Positions 1-11,729 of a DNA stretch of 64,000 nucleotides are shown here, in pieces (position 1 is the first letter of the stretch; every line of letters begins with the position of its first letter). A program made the translations under genes and the position numbers. The notes beneath the pieces were generated by a model. The model made no database searches and was not told where the DNA came from. It saw only the letters and a program-made list of their open reading frames with translations. Source of the DNA: Salvelinus alpinus (taxonomy: Eukaryota; Chordata; Actinopteri; Salmoniformes; Salmonidae); assembly GCF_045679555.1 (NCBI RefSeq), contig NC_092122.1:8937284-9001283 (forward strand), in the 5' to 3' direction.

Positions 1-537
1 TTATGACCTTAAATTCCCGATGATGCATCGATATAAATAAAAAAACTGTGCACCATGACTGCCTGCTTATCATGAACCTAAAAATGAACGAAAAATCAAG
101 AACGATAATAAAGTAAACCAAAGTGGGAAAATACTTTGGTATTTGGACTCCCATGTCAGAGGACTGTCTCTTGCCTCTGGGGTTTGAGGAGATGAGCCTG
201 TCCGCAGGATGGGCCCCTCGCTCAGATATGAAAATGCGTGACGTAGTCACAAACAAGACCTGGTGGAACCGAAAATAATAAGGGCGCCTATTTCGTCGCT
301 TATACACATCGGTTAATTACAAGTTAGTACTATATCGGTCATGCCTATATCGGTCACTGTATATATGTTATTACCGTGACGCTACTTAGTGTGTTCATAA
401 AGAACACATGCTTTTGGCTACTCACCCTTGTTCAGCATTGGGGGAAAATAGGGGAGATATTTTATCTATTGCAATGTCAACCGTAACAACCCAAAGTCTT
501 AACAGCTGCGGTAACTATTAATTCTGTTAAATCCGAT
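1..537. other. No gene seen; probable LINE-derived flank
   Basis: No convincing coding segment or recognisable repeat end. It lies directly downstream (on the minus strand) of the LINE ORF1 remnant at 538-1594, so it may be the inter-ORF or 3' part of that element. That is inference from position only. Confidence 0.3.
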
Positions 538-1594
538 TCAGTGTCTTCCATCTTCCCGTTGGAAATGCCTGAGTCTCTCTCGGATGTGAACGTCCTCTCG
601 CCGAGATGGTTTCCCTCTTTCTCCATGACCCTGCTTGTCGACAACGATCCATGGGAGAGCCTGCTCGAGTCTTTCCGCTGGTGATGTCGCCTTTCTCCTG
701 GCGGTATACTCCACTGGGAAGCCCCTTGACTTCAGGTCCTCAGCCTTCTGCATGCTCGTATGTAACCGGGCCATTTTTCAGAAATACCCGCATTTTTGCC
801 GGGTATGGTGTTTGGAAGCGAATACCCTTCTCTTTAAGTGCTTTCTTAATGGGGGTGTATTCTTTCCTTCTTTTCAGTATCTCTCCCGCATAGTCATGAT
901 CAAAGAACACTCGTTGGCCTTGGAAGTTAACAGGTTTTTTCCAGGTAGCATGTAAAACTTTCTCTTTGACTGTGAATTTTAGGAACCGTATTACTATGGA
1001 TCTTGGTGGGGCGCCGCTGGGGGGTTTTGAGGCCAGAGCTCGGTGTGCTCTCTCGATTCCCAGGTCAGTGTCGTCGTCAAGTATGTCCTTGAATAGACCC
1101 TCCACGAAGTTGGGCATAGAGTCTTTTTCTGCGCCCTCTACTACGTTATAAAGTCTAATGTTGTTTCGACGTGAGAAACCTTCGAGTTCTGTCACTTTTG
1201 CCTGTAGTGCGTGTTGGCTTTTCAGTGACTGTTCAAGTATTTCCTTGACTGCGAAGTTCCATGTGTCCGTTTCCCCAATGCGCTGTTATGGGTCCCCCAT
1301 TCTTGTAGATATGCTGTGAAGTTCTCATTTGTTTTCTTCCAGTTTCTGGTTAATGTCCTTCTTGAACTAATTTAGTTATTTTCTTATATCTTCTCGAAGT
1401 TCCCCTCGTAAGCCTGTGAACGCCTCGCGCAATTCCTCCTTCATCACCTCACGAAATGAGGGTTCTTTTGCTGCTGCTATCTTATTTGCGCTAGCATTAG
1501 CCATTTCGGGTTTATCGACGATTATATCTTCTGCTGTCTTGTTACGGGCTGTTGTTGTAGCTCCGCGACCTTTTCCTATTTTCGCCTTTTCCAA
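538..1594 (-). pseudogene. L1/Tx1-type LINE ORF1 protein, broken
   Basis: Minus-strand frames spell a LINE-1 type ORF1p (nucleic-acid-binding chaperone of a non-LTR retrotransposon). The amino-terminal piece is at 1376-1594 (charged, coiled-coil-like, with REELREAFTGLRGELREDI-type heptads). The central RRM-like and carboxy-terminal part is at 740-1195 and includes IERAHRA, PRSIVIRFLKF and GIRFQTPYPAKMRVF, typical of the Transposase_22/L1 ORF1 family. A further carboxy-terminal piece is at 538-774 in another frame. At least two frame breaks and no continuous start-to-stop frame make this a dead copy. No ORF2 (endonuclease/RT) follows before the window edge, so the rest cannot be judged. Confidence 0.75.
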
Positions 1595-1692
1595 GTTATT
1601 ATAATGCTCAGACTAAATACTTGTATTTGGGGGGGGGAAATACCCATCCGATGTGCAGTACGAAAAACTAGGCAGCCATTTCCTAAGTTGCG

Positions 1693-2308
1693 TCACCGGA
1701 AGCCCCCACAGTATTGTTTCTTATCGATGGCGGTTAAGATATAGTTTAGGACCTTGAGCGTGGCTGAGGTGCACCCATGACCAGCTCTGAAACCAGATTG
1801 CATAGTGGAGAAGGTACGGTGGGATTCGAAATGGTCGGTAATCTGTTTGTTGACTTGGCTTTCGAAGACCTTAGAAAGGCAGGGTAGGATAGATATAGGT
1901 CTGTAGCAGTTTGTGTCATGAGTGTCCCCCCCTTTGAAGAGGGGGATGACCGCAGCTGCTTTCCAATCTTTGGGAATCTCAGACGACACGAAAGAGAGGT
2001 TGAAACAGGCTAGTAATAGGGGTGGCAACAATTTCAGCAGATAATTTTAGAAAGAAAGGGTCCAGATTATCTAGCCCGGCTGATTTGTAGGGGTCCAGAT
2101 TTTGCAGCTCTTTCAGAACATCAGCTGACTGGATTTGGGAGAAGGAGAAATGGGGAAGGCTTGGGCGAGTAGCTGTGGGGGGTGCAGTGCTGTTGACCGG
2201 GGTAGGGGTAGCCAGGTGGAAAGCATGGCCAGCCGTAGAAAAATGCTTATTGAAATTCTCAATTATAGTGGATTTATCGGTGGTGACAGTGTTTCCTATC
2301 TTCACGTA
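1693..2308 (-). pseudogene. Non-LTR LINE reverse transcriptase fragment (jockey/CR1-like)
   Basis: Two overlapping minus-strand frames carry the start of an RT domain: LKELQNLDPYKSAGLDNLDP (finger region), then after a frameshift near 2000 IPKDWKAAAVIPLFKGGD, CYRPISILPCLSKVFE and MQSGFRAGHGCTSATL. These are the N-terminal RT blocks of a common salmonid LINE whose 3' ends also lie at 14578-15130, 22729-23765 and 54378-55438. It is cut before the catalytic YADD block on one side and abuts a hAT remnant at about 2309 on the other, so it is an internal fragment. Confidence 0.75.
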
Positions 2309-2790
2309 CCTGTGTGAGAGTGGATTCTCGGCCCTCACTAGCATGAAAACAAAATACAGGCACAGACTGTGTGTGGAAAATGATTTAAGACATACTCTCT
2401 CCAATACAACCCATCATTGCAGTTATGTGCATCCTTTCATTCACACCGTTCTCATTAACCTGTGGTGAGTTATTCACAATTTTGGATGAACAAATAAGGT
2501 TTTATATGTAAGATGGCTAAATAAAGGACACAATAATGTATTATTATTTGTGCCCTGGTCCTATAAGAGCTCTTTGTCACTTCCCATGAGCCGGGTTGTG
2601 ACAAACTCACACTCATTCTTATGTTTAATGAATGTATTGTATAGTGTGTGTGTGTCAGGCTTACAATGATGGCAAAAACATTTGAGAGCGCACTGACCCT
2701 GGTGCTAGAGGGGGTACGCAGCTGGAGATTGAATGTTTGAAGGGGTGCTGGACTTTAAAACGTTTGGGAGCCATTAAGTAGCATATTAAG
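2309..2790 (+). mobile_element. hAT transposon remnant (ZBED5/SCAND3-like transposase C-terminus and 3' flank)
   Basis: The + strand translates as CESGFSALTSMKTKYRHRL followed by VENDLRHTLS, the end of the hAT dimerisation domain seen in domesticated ZBED5/SCAND3-type proteins and their parent transposons. The AT-rich stretch after it looks like that transposon's 3' untranslated part. The 5' side is replaced abruptly by an opposite-strand LINE fragment. The transposon's right end cannot be placed exactly; 2790 is approximate. Confidence 0.6.
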
Positions 2791-3343
2791 GTAGCCTATT
2801 AAGTAAAAAACTGGAGCTGAGGAAAACGATAACAGAAACAAAAGCAAGCTGACCTAATTGTATGTTAGGCACATCTCATGAGATAATGTCCATATAACGT
2901 TTTTTATTAACTGAATCAATTCAGAGAAAATTAAACATAGGCTTTAGCATGCAATATATTGATTAATATGTAGACTACATACAGTGCACATTTTGCACCT
3001 AGTTGACCTAATATATGCATCAGATTTGATTTAAATATCCCGCCCTGCGACGCTTGCCACGCGAGGCAGTAAAGCAAGCACACACACACACACCGAGCTA
3101 GCGTTTCCCACTCTGTTCGGTCAGTATTGTCAGTGCGACCAAGAGCTGACAACCAGCAAGTATTCTCGTCAGTAAATTTAAATATATCTTTGATGAACAG
3201 AAAACGAATTTAATCGTGCGTCGGAACTATCATTCTGCCATTTACAAAGACCAAATAATAGTTTCAAAACCAGTTTAATTATCGCTATGTAGGTGTCTCG
3301 GTTGGAGTACTAGGAACGGCAGCACGTTGATCTGTGATCCAAG
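2791..3343 (+). promoter_or_regulatory. Presumed promoter and 5' UTR of the DENND5 gene
   Basis: This is the sequence immediately 5' of the start codon at 3344. The first part (to about 3000) is AT-rich; CpG-containing sequence appears from about 3040. An in-frame TGA at 3335-3337 shows the coding frame does not extend upstream. I see no confident TATA box, and the transcription start cannot be placed. The assignment is by position only. Confidence 0.4.
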
Positions 3344-3452
3344 ATGAGTGGGACCAACGCGGCTTCTGGAGCGGCGCCTTGCCGTTTTGCTCACTACTTT
3401 GTGATATGCGGAATAGACACCGAAACTGGGCTGGAACCGGACGAATTAGCCG
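3344..3452 (+). CDS. dennd5b: DENND5-family gene, coding exon 1 (start codon)
   Basis: Encodes 36 residues plus one base. It starts [20 protein letters not shown] and ends GLEPDELA/G. The [13 protein letters not shown]...GLEPDELAG block is the N-terminus of DENND5A/B (Rab6-interacting protein 1 family) and is closer to 5B (FAHYFV, DELAG). The start was chosen because an in-frame TGA lies three codons upstream (3335-3337) and A occupies position -3. The donor is G|GTAAGA at 3453, phase 1. The phase matches both exon 2 and exon 3, so either splice keeps frame. DENND5 proteins are DENN/RUN/PLAT proteins linked to Rab GTPases in Golgi and endosomal trafficking. Naming 5B rather than 5A, or a specific salmonid duplicate, rests on memory of the family. 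Confidence 0.9.
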
Positions 3453-6385
3453 GTAAGATTACTTTCTTATTTTTTATGAACCTTTTCTCTATGAGGTAAC
3501 TATGCAAAAACAACGATTTTTTCTAAAAACGATCTATTTGATTTTAAACTAATACACTTGAATCTTAGTGACACTGTCAATGCATATAATTTATTTGGAA
3601 CATATTTTACAGTCTGAAGGTAATACATTATGTGCTATATTTAAAGACAACAACATAAAGACAATACAGTTGCAGCCTGATATCACCTTGTTTACATTCT
3701 TGTAGTGTCTGGTAAACTGGGTTAAAGGTATTGGGGACATTTCTTCACATGTTTGTCAGACCTGTTTTTGTGGACTAAAAGAGAGAGCGAGAAAGCAATG
3801 GCTATAATGTCATTATTTCAATGGTAAAACGCCAACACTTCTTATGACGCTGGTGTTTCAGTGAAGGATGCAAAAGTGGAGGCTTTTAGGATGTTTTTGT
3901 TTACAAAGGCTGCTACTGAGGAAAGTCATTGTTATTTCAGTAATAAAACAGTTAAAACCCCATGAACCCTTCCTCAGTTAAGAAGAAATTATATTATATC
4001 TCTGCATATATTTTAGGTTCAATCAGCGTTGGACTCAGGTCCTCTCTCTGTTTGTGTTTGGCGAGGCTGTGTGTTTGTTCAGTGCAATAGCAAGCTCTAA
4101 GTACTCTCTGTTAACCATGCAGGTCCCGTATTGATTTCAGGGTCACCCCTCCAGTTTTGCATCAGTGACTGAACAAAGTGCACAGCCCCCTAAAAACAAA
4201 AGCAGAGGCCCTCCATCGATCGCCAGCCTCCACTTGGCTATGTTCAGGGGCCAACTGAGCTGCGTTCAGTCACTCGAACACTGCCAAATAGCAATATTCT
4301 GGTGTTGCTGCATGTTTTTAATTAGTTTGCATCCTGTTCATATTGAATTACCTGGCAGATTCAGACTCGTATTCTCCTGTTGAGTTAAAATATTTCCTCT
4401 GTGACATAGTCCTTCTATAGAAAGGGAGCTTTCTTTGACATTGAGTGCTTTGCACATGGTTCTGTTGGATAAGTAGAAAATGTTCCTGTATGGTCACGTC
4501 ATGCTGTTGTTGCATATGATATCACATGTCTCCATGGCTGAGTCTATGTAACTAGAAGTTCAGAATTACTTAACGGTCTGTGTGTGTTCACAGAACAGCT
4601 TTACCTCAAGTGAGTGAGCTGTGATTGCTTCTGATTTGAATCCTTTGTCCTTCGGAACAGCTCTTCTAGTACTTTCCAAGCACAAGACTTTAGAATGGGA
4701 GGATTCAGGATTCCTTTAGTTGCATGTTTAATCAGACACATTTAGCCTCTCTATGGGGGCCAGGATTTTGGGACAATCAGAGTGCTGAGCGGGGTGATAT
4801 TTTGGGGCTAATATTTTGATTCTGTGAGGATTCATTTGCACTGGGGTGAGGAGGCATCATGAATGATATGACACAGGCAGTTCAACAGCTATCGGGTTAT
4901 GACACTGGGATGTTCTTGTCTGTGTTCCTGTCTCGTCTCTAGAAATGTGTGTGTGTGTTGTCTCTGTGACTAAATTCATGTTGCTGTTTCTCTTTATTTG
5001 CTTGTGGTTAAGTCTGCACCAGAACCATTTGTTGCCAGTGTGTGTTGATCTCAGGCTGTGGCGCGTCGTTGATCCTCAGATGTGACACTGCTGAGCATCC
5101 ACCACACTGAGCCCATATGCCTCCCTGTCTGCTGCCCTCACACTGATCACCCAACCCTCTGATCATCTGGCTGTGTGTCTGTGTGAAACTGGGGCACAAG
5201 TTAACAGTCGGAGGAGTTGAGCCATCAGCCGTTAGGAAAGGACAGGGTGAGAGAAAGAGATGGCGTGTTGGAGTGATTCTTTAGTAGAGTGGCCAGAGTG
5301 GTAATGTCTGTGTTGCTGTTGATTTAGATCATTCAGAGACTGTATCTCTGGTGTGATGATTAACAAAGCTTTGTGGGCCAGAGTTTAAGTTTCGTTAGGG
5401 GATTTGATGAATCTGTCTCCAGACATGATTAGATAGTTGAGACGGCACCACCTGTCAAAATCATAACTCTACTGTTCTTAATCCTACATACTACTACTCA
5501 GCAAAGTCTCTCAGGAAGTACTATACCTATACTTGGGCATTATGATACAGTATGTCTATGGGTCTCTGATTTGTGTGTGTGGTTTTGGCGTATGGTAGTC
5601 TGCCGCAGCATTTTCTCCATTGATCTTTGAGTGCTTTATAGTGGGCTATTCTGGACGTCCGTTAACATAGCATTGTTTATCCACAGACACGGTGGGAAAA
5701 GTTCTAGTAGAATCCATTACAGGAGCCATTTGTAGACCATTATCTCCTCCCCCTCTCACTCAGCATCCAATCTCCCCAGGGCTTTGTCATCTGCCCCAGT
5801 GAGCAACTGAACATCCAAACTGACATTCATTTACAATTCAGATCAAGCTGCTCGTCGCCCACTGCTCTCCTCCCCCACGACTCTCCTCAGATTGCCATGA
5901 TGGATATCATTGACATCAACATGTCGCCACTCGCTGTGAGCTTCTTCTTTATTAGCTATCGCTATAGCAGCCCAAGCCTGGCTTGTATCCTGTTTTACAG
6001 TGGCTGGTTTGGTCCAGGCTGGTTTCCGTCTGATCCACATTAGGTTCAGGCCTGGCCTTGCTTATTTTGAGCTGTTAATGTGGCTCTGACTCCCATCCTT
6101 CCAAACCACTCCCATTCCCTTTGTGTGGCAGTAGGCCTGTTTCCCCAGGCCCATTGTTCTAGGCGCTAGGGCCAGACTTCCTGTGGATTTGACCGGCATT
6201 CCCGCCTGCATGTGTGGCTGCTGGGGGGGGGGGGACACTGTCCCAGTGGATGCCATCTCTCTCCCTATTTCTTCATTCAGTGAGCATGGTAGTACCACAC
6301 TTTTCGTTGGCTTTGACCTCAATGTTTGTCCTCAGCGATGAAACATTTCCAAACTAGAGGAGAGTTGAAGTGTGTGTCACTCCTA
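3453..6385. other. Intron 1, first part: no feature seen
   Basis: Begins with the exon 1 donor GTAAGA. I read it on both strands and found no coding segment, SINE or transposon end. Only short GT runs (for example near 4950) occur. Confidence 0.6.
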
Positions 6386-6642
6386 TTAAAGGGATAGTTC
6401 GGGATTTTGGCAATGAAGCCAAAAAGCTACTATCCCCGAGTCAGATGAACTCATGGATACCATTTTTATGTCTCTGTATCCAATATGAAGGAAGTTAATA
6501 GGTAGCATTGGCTCGCGAAACTAACTAGCTTTAGCGCAACGACTGGAAGTCTAAGGGAACAGCTAGCATGCTACAAGTTCATCTGACTCTTGGGAGGTAG
6601 ATAAAAGGCTTCATTGCCAAAATCCTTTTCGTATCACTTTAA
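6386..6642. mobile_element. MITE with TTAA target sites
   Basis: Terminal inverted repeats: the left end reads AGGGATAGTTCGGGATTTTG and continues GCAATGAAGCC. The right end is its imperfect reverse complement, GGCTTCATTGCCAAAATCC... Both ends are flanked by TTAA (6386-6389 and 6639-6642). There is no coding capacity in the 249-bp body. TTAA targets suggest a piggyBac-type source; this is inference. Confidence 0.7.
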
Positions 6643-6800
6643 TTGTGGCACTATAATAGAAGTCTTACTCACTGACTGTATCAGAGTCTTGAAGTGGTTT
6701 ATATATATCCTGGCTGGTGAATAGAGCGACAGAAATGGTTCCACTAACAGAGGCCCGCCACCAATGTGTTGTTCGTTCCCTGTATTCTAGGACCAGCTGC

Positions 6801-8176
<1,376 letters not shown>

Positions 8177-8352
8177 CTGTAGTCAGGCCAGTTAGCTAGG
8201 CAGCAGGCAGGGCTATCTATCTGTAGTCAGCCCTGCCTGCTGCCTAGCTAACTGGCCTATCTATCTGTAGTCAGGCCAGTTAGCTAGGCAGTAGGCAGGG
8301 CTATCTATCTGTAGTCAGGCCAGTTAGCTAAGCAGTAGGCAGGGCTATCTAT
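8177..8352. repeat. 44-bp minisatellite, four units, second unit with inverted core
   Basis: Units start at 8177, 8221, 8265 and 8309, each opening CTGTAGTC and closing ATCTAT. Units 1, 3 and 4 have a 30-bp core AGGCCAGTTAGCTAGGCAG.... In unit 2 the same 30-bp core (8229-8258) is the exact reverse complement of the unit 1 core (8185-8214), while the 14-bp spacers stay in direct orientation. Confidence 0.9.
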
Positions 8353-9207
8353 CTGTGTGCTGTGTTAAGCCTGTTAGTTTAATCCATTCAGACAGCTCCT
8401 CCAGGCTACACTGAGCAGTGCTCCACGCTTTAACAATCTCTCTAATCTAACGCAGGCCTCCACACACAAACGCGCACGCACATGCAACCACAGCCTCTGC
8501 ACTCTGCTTCCCTGAACGTTTGACCCTTTTAGACATAAGGGTTACTCAACTCCACTACCACAGAGTCACCCTGTCTGCTTGTTTTTAGTCTTCACCAAGG
8601 AGGTCAGGTGATTCACCTCTATTACCTAGTGATAATACTAGTAGTAACTTAGTAATAACATTTCTGCCAAAAACCTGTGAAAATGGCCAGACACTGAAGT
8701 TGACGCAGACTGGAATTCAATGAAAAAAAACCGATTTGTTTGTTAGGTATAACGTAGGCTACTCTGTCCTTACAGTGTAGTCTAGCAAGAAGCTTGTTAG
8801 ATCAATGTCAGGGACACTGTCATCACCATTATCCCCATCGATCACTGTCGACCTGTCAAGTGTTTTAAGTTAAAGATCAAGATCAGAGGTTAAGAGTTGG
8901 AACCGACCCACCTGATCATGATGGATACCCAGCCTCAGGGAGGAGTGGGCGAGAGGTGGGGCTGCTGTTGCTGGGAGCCTGTTGCCACGGTAGCACCGTC
9001 GGTCCCCCAAACCCCCCTCCAAACACACAAATACCCCCGACCTGTCTCAAAACGAGCAGTTGATCACTGAGGGCTGTGCGCCCCATTTCACACACCCCTC
9101 CCCCGTGTGACCCTTGACCCGGTCTCCAATATGGTCCCTCTATCCCTAGGCTCGGCAGCAGCAGATGTGGGAGAATGGGGTGTAGTGGGTGAGGGGGAAA
9201 GGAAAAG
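8353..9207. other. Intron 1: no feature seen
   Basis: No coding exon, SINE or transposon end recognised. Minus-strand open frames around 8916-9221 have no family resemblance. Confidence 0.5.
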
Positions 9208-9270
9208 GGATACCTAGTCAATCACAACTGAATGCATTCAACGAAAATGTCTTCCGCATTTAACCCAACT
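9208..9270 (-). mobile_element. 3' tail of a salmonid tRNA-derived SINE (fragment)
   Basis: In minus orientation it reads GTTAAATGCGGAAGACATTT... then GAATGCATTCAGTTGTGATTGACTAGG. This matches the tail of the full SINE at 11480-11729. Only the tail remains. Confidence 0.65.
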
Positions 9271-11035
9271 GGGACAGGGAGTTGTTGTTTTGGTAAGGCC
9301 AACCAGAGGCTTAACGTTATTTATACTGGTGGCCTGTTGGAGAAATCACATTTCTGTGGTTATAGGCTTCTAGCAGATTCTCTTACAGCTTTTGTCGATT
9401 TGATTGTTCTGAAGCTAAATTTACTCTCGTGCTGCTTTTCTGTCACATTTTCTCCCACTGTCTTTTTCTTCTATAATAGAATGACTCGCGGTCCAGAATA
9501 GGCACCAGGTAGAAATCGAAATGGTTATAGTGAGGTAATGTGTCCTTGGTTCTTTTTGAAGTGCCAACTTTTGTCTATTACGGACCATGTTTTAGTAGAG
9601 TTTTGTAGTGTTCCAAATAGCTCAGCTGTTTGTATGATCTGGCCTTTATTCATCCTGTGGTAAAAAACACCATTTGTTACATCTCTGAAAGTCAAACAAC
9701 CTGTTTGTGAGGCGCTCAGTATATGGAAATGTCACAATCTGACATTTCACTCTCTCTGTTTCTGTCAGTTATGCTACTGTCTATGTGGAAACAGTACTGG
9801 CAGAGAAGCCCATTGACTAGTGTTGGGTTCTGAGAATATGAAATATACTTACTCATGTCACTGAGGGGGAGAGGGTAATGTGTAACGTTTACATTATGGC
9901 AGGATATGTTATTGTTAGCCATCAGGGATCTTATGGGAGGAGTCCTCTGGGAGGAGAAGAGACACAGTCTGGTACCAATCACCATGACAGCCTTGAGTTG
10001 GGGAGGAGTGAGCACTTTGGGGCAGAGGTCAGGTCAGATGAAGTGAGGAAGAACAGATATCACTAAGGTTCGGTTTAGCAACAGAGATGCTTTGGCTGTT
10101 CAGATGTGTAGGCGGAAACTCGGCCTAGGAGAAAGGGTTAAATATCAGTGCTTGTGTGGAAATGTTTTTGTCTAACGCAGCTGTATTGATCCTCTGGGAA
10201 GAATAAACTTGGTTAAGCTTTCATAGGTTCTAATTTTCCGAGTAAAAACACTAACACTAGGAACAGAATTATCTGCCAAAATAGAAGTGATAGCTACAGG
10301 AATGTGCTGAAAATCACTGTAATACTGTAGCTCTACACTTTTTTTAGGTGACGAGAGCGGAGACTAGTGGAATAACTATACATCATGAAGGTAGCCTCCA
10401 CAATCCTCATTTGACGTTCAAATGACTGGAGTGTTGTGTGATACTCTTTCTTTGGTGGAAAAAACGTAGATGTAGTTAAAAATCACTATGGCTGCGATTT
10501 TCTATGAATATGTCCCTTCTGGAGGGTATTGAAGCTGGACTTGAATAGACGCTGTAGATTGCCACTGTTATATTGTCAATTTCAAGAAGACTTCCTGTGG
10601 TTTTCTACAACGAGTCAGTCTGCACACTCTGCTCAACTATGAGAATCCTGATGTATATTACATACAAGTCCATGTCAGTTAAGCCACAATATATGACAAT
10701 CAGTGGTAGCCTACCCTTGCCTGACTCCTCATTCTTCCTCTGTTCTGTTGTTCGCAACAGACTTTAGTCTGAATCTGACACATTTAAAGTTGTTTGGGTG
10801 ACGTGGTTTGTGGTGAAAACAAAGTGGTCAACGATTGGATCGTCTATAACCAATCAAAGCCAATTATGTACTTCGAAAGCGCCGCTTCACCCACGTGTGT
10901 TCTGGCTCTGGCCCAACCCATTGTTTTCTGGGACCAATCAGACGGCCCGAATGTGTTCGTATTTGAGCGTGGCATAGCGTTTGAACGGAGCAAGGAGTCT
11001 GGGTAGCCAGGCAAAGCCTATCCGGTACATGTAGG
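9271..11035. other. Intron 1: no feature seen
   Basis: No coding exon or known repeat recognised on either strand. Confidence 0.5.
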
Positions 11036-11265
11036 CTCCTGAGTGGCGCAGCGGTCAAAGGCACTAGAGACGACGTCACTACAGACCCTGGTTCGATCCC
11101 GGGCTGTATCACGACCGGCCGTGATCGGGAGTCCCATAGGGCGGCACACAATTGTCCCAGCGTCGTCCGGGTTAGGGGAAAGTTTGGCCGGGGTAGGCCG
11201 TCATTGTAAATAAGAATTTGTTCTTAACTGACTTCCCTAGTTAAATAAAATAAAAAATACTGTAA
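11036..11265 (+). mobile_element. Salmonid tRNA-derived SINE (type with GAGTGGCGCAGCGG head)
   Basis: The head has an A-box-like GTGGCGCAGCGGTCAAAG and a B-box GGTTCGATCCC at about tRNA spacing. The body is the usual salmonid segment (CATAGGGCGGCACACAATTG, GTCCGGGTTAGGGG), and the tail CTAGTTAAATAAAATAAAA. The family is widespread in salmonid introns. It is dispersed by LINE machinery and is not a tRNA gene. Confidence 0.85.
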
Positions 11266-11479
11266 CATAATGGTTTTCCATTCCCATAGAATGTATTGTT
11301 TGTGTCGTCATCATGGTCAGTTGCCAGGTTTAGTATAAAGTCTTCCATGAACTCTCTGACTTCCTCCTATTGGCTGACTTCTCCATCCCAACAATAGCAT
11401 GTCCAACAATAGAACCACAACATATATTTAAGGCTCATTATACAACACAATTCATACAAAACATATGCTGCTTGTTCAG

Positions 11480-11729
11480 GTAGCCTAGTGGTTAGAGTGT
11501 TGGGCCAGTAACCGAAAAGTTGCTGGATCGAATCCCCGAGCTGACAAAGTAAAAATCTGTCGTTCTGCCCCTGAACAAGGCAGTTAACCCACTGTTTCCC
11601 CCCGGCGCCGACGACGTGGATGTCGATTTAAGGCCCCCGCAACTCTCTGATTCAGAGGGGTTGGGTTAAATGCGGAAGACACAATTCAGGTGAATGCATT
11701 CAGTTGTACAACTGACTAGCTATCCCCCA
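11480..11729 (+). mobile_element. Salmonid tRNA-Lys-like SINE (HpaI/SmaI/FokI group)
   Basis: The head TAGCCTAGTGGTTAGAG has the A box and GGATCGAATCC the B box; then GAGCTGACAAAGTAAAAATC and TGCCCCTGAACAAGGCAGTT, the diagnostic body of salmonid tRNA-Lys SINEs. The tail contains AGAGGGGTTGGGTTAAATGC. It is essentially full length. The subfamily name is from memory. Confidence 0.85.

Noticed and set aside
11036..11729. tRNA genes
   Set aside because: A and B boxes are present, but they head salmonid SINE bodies and do not fold as complete tRNAs followed by a terminator.
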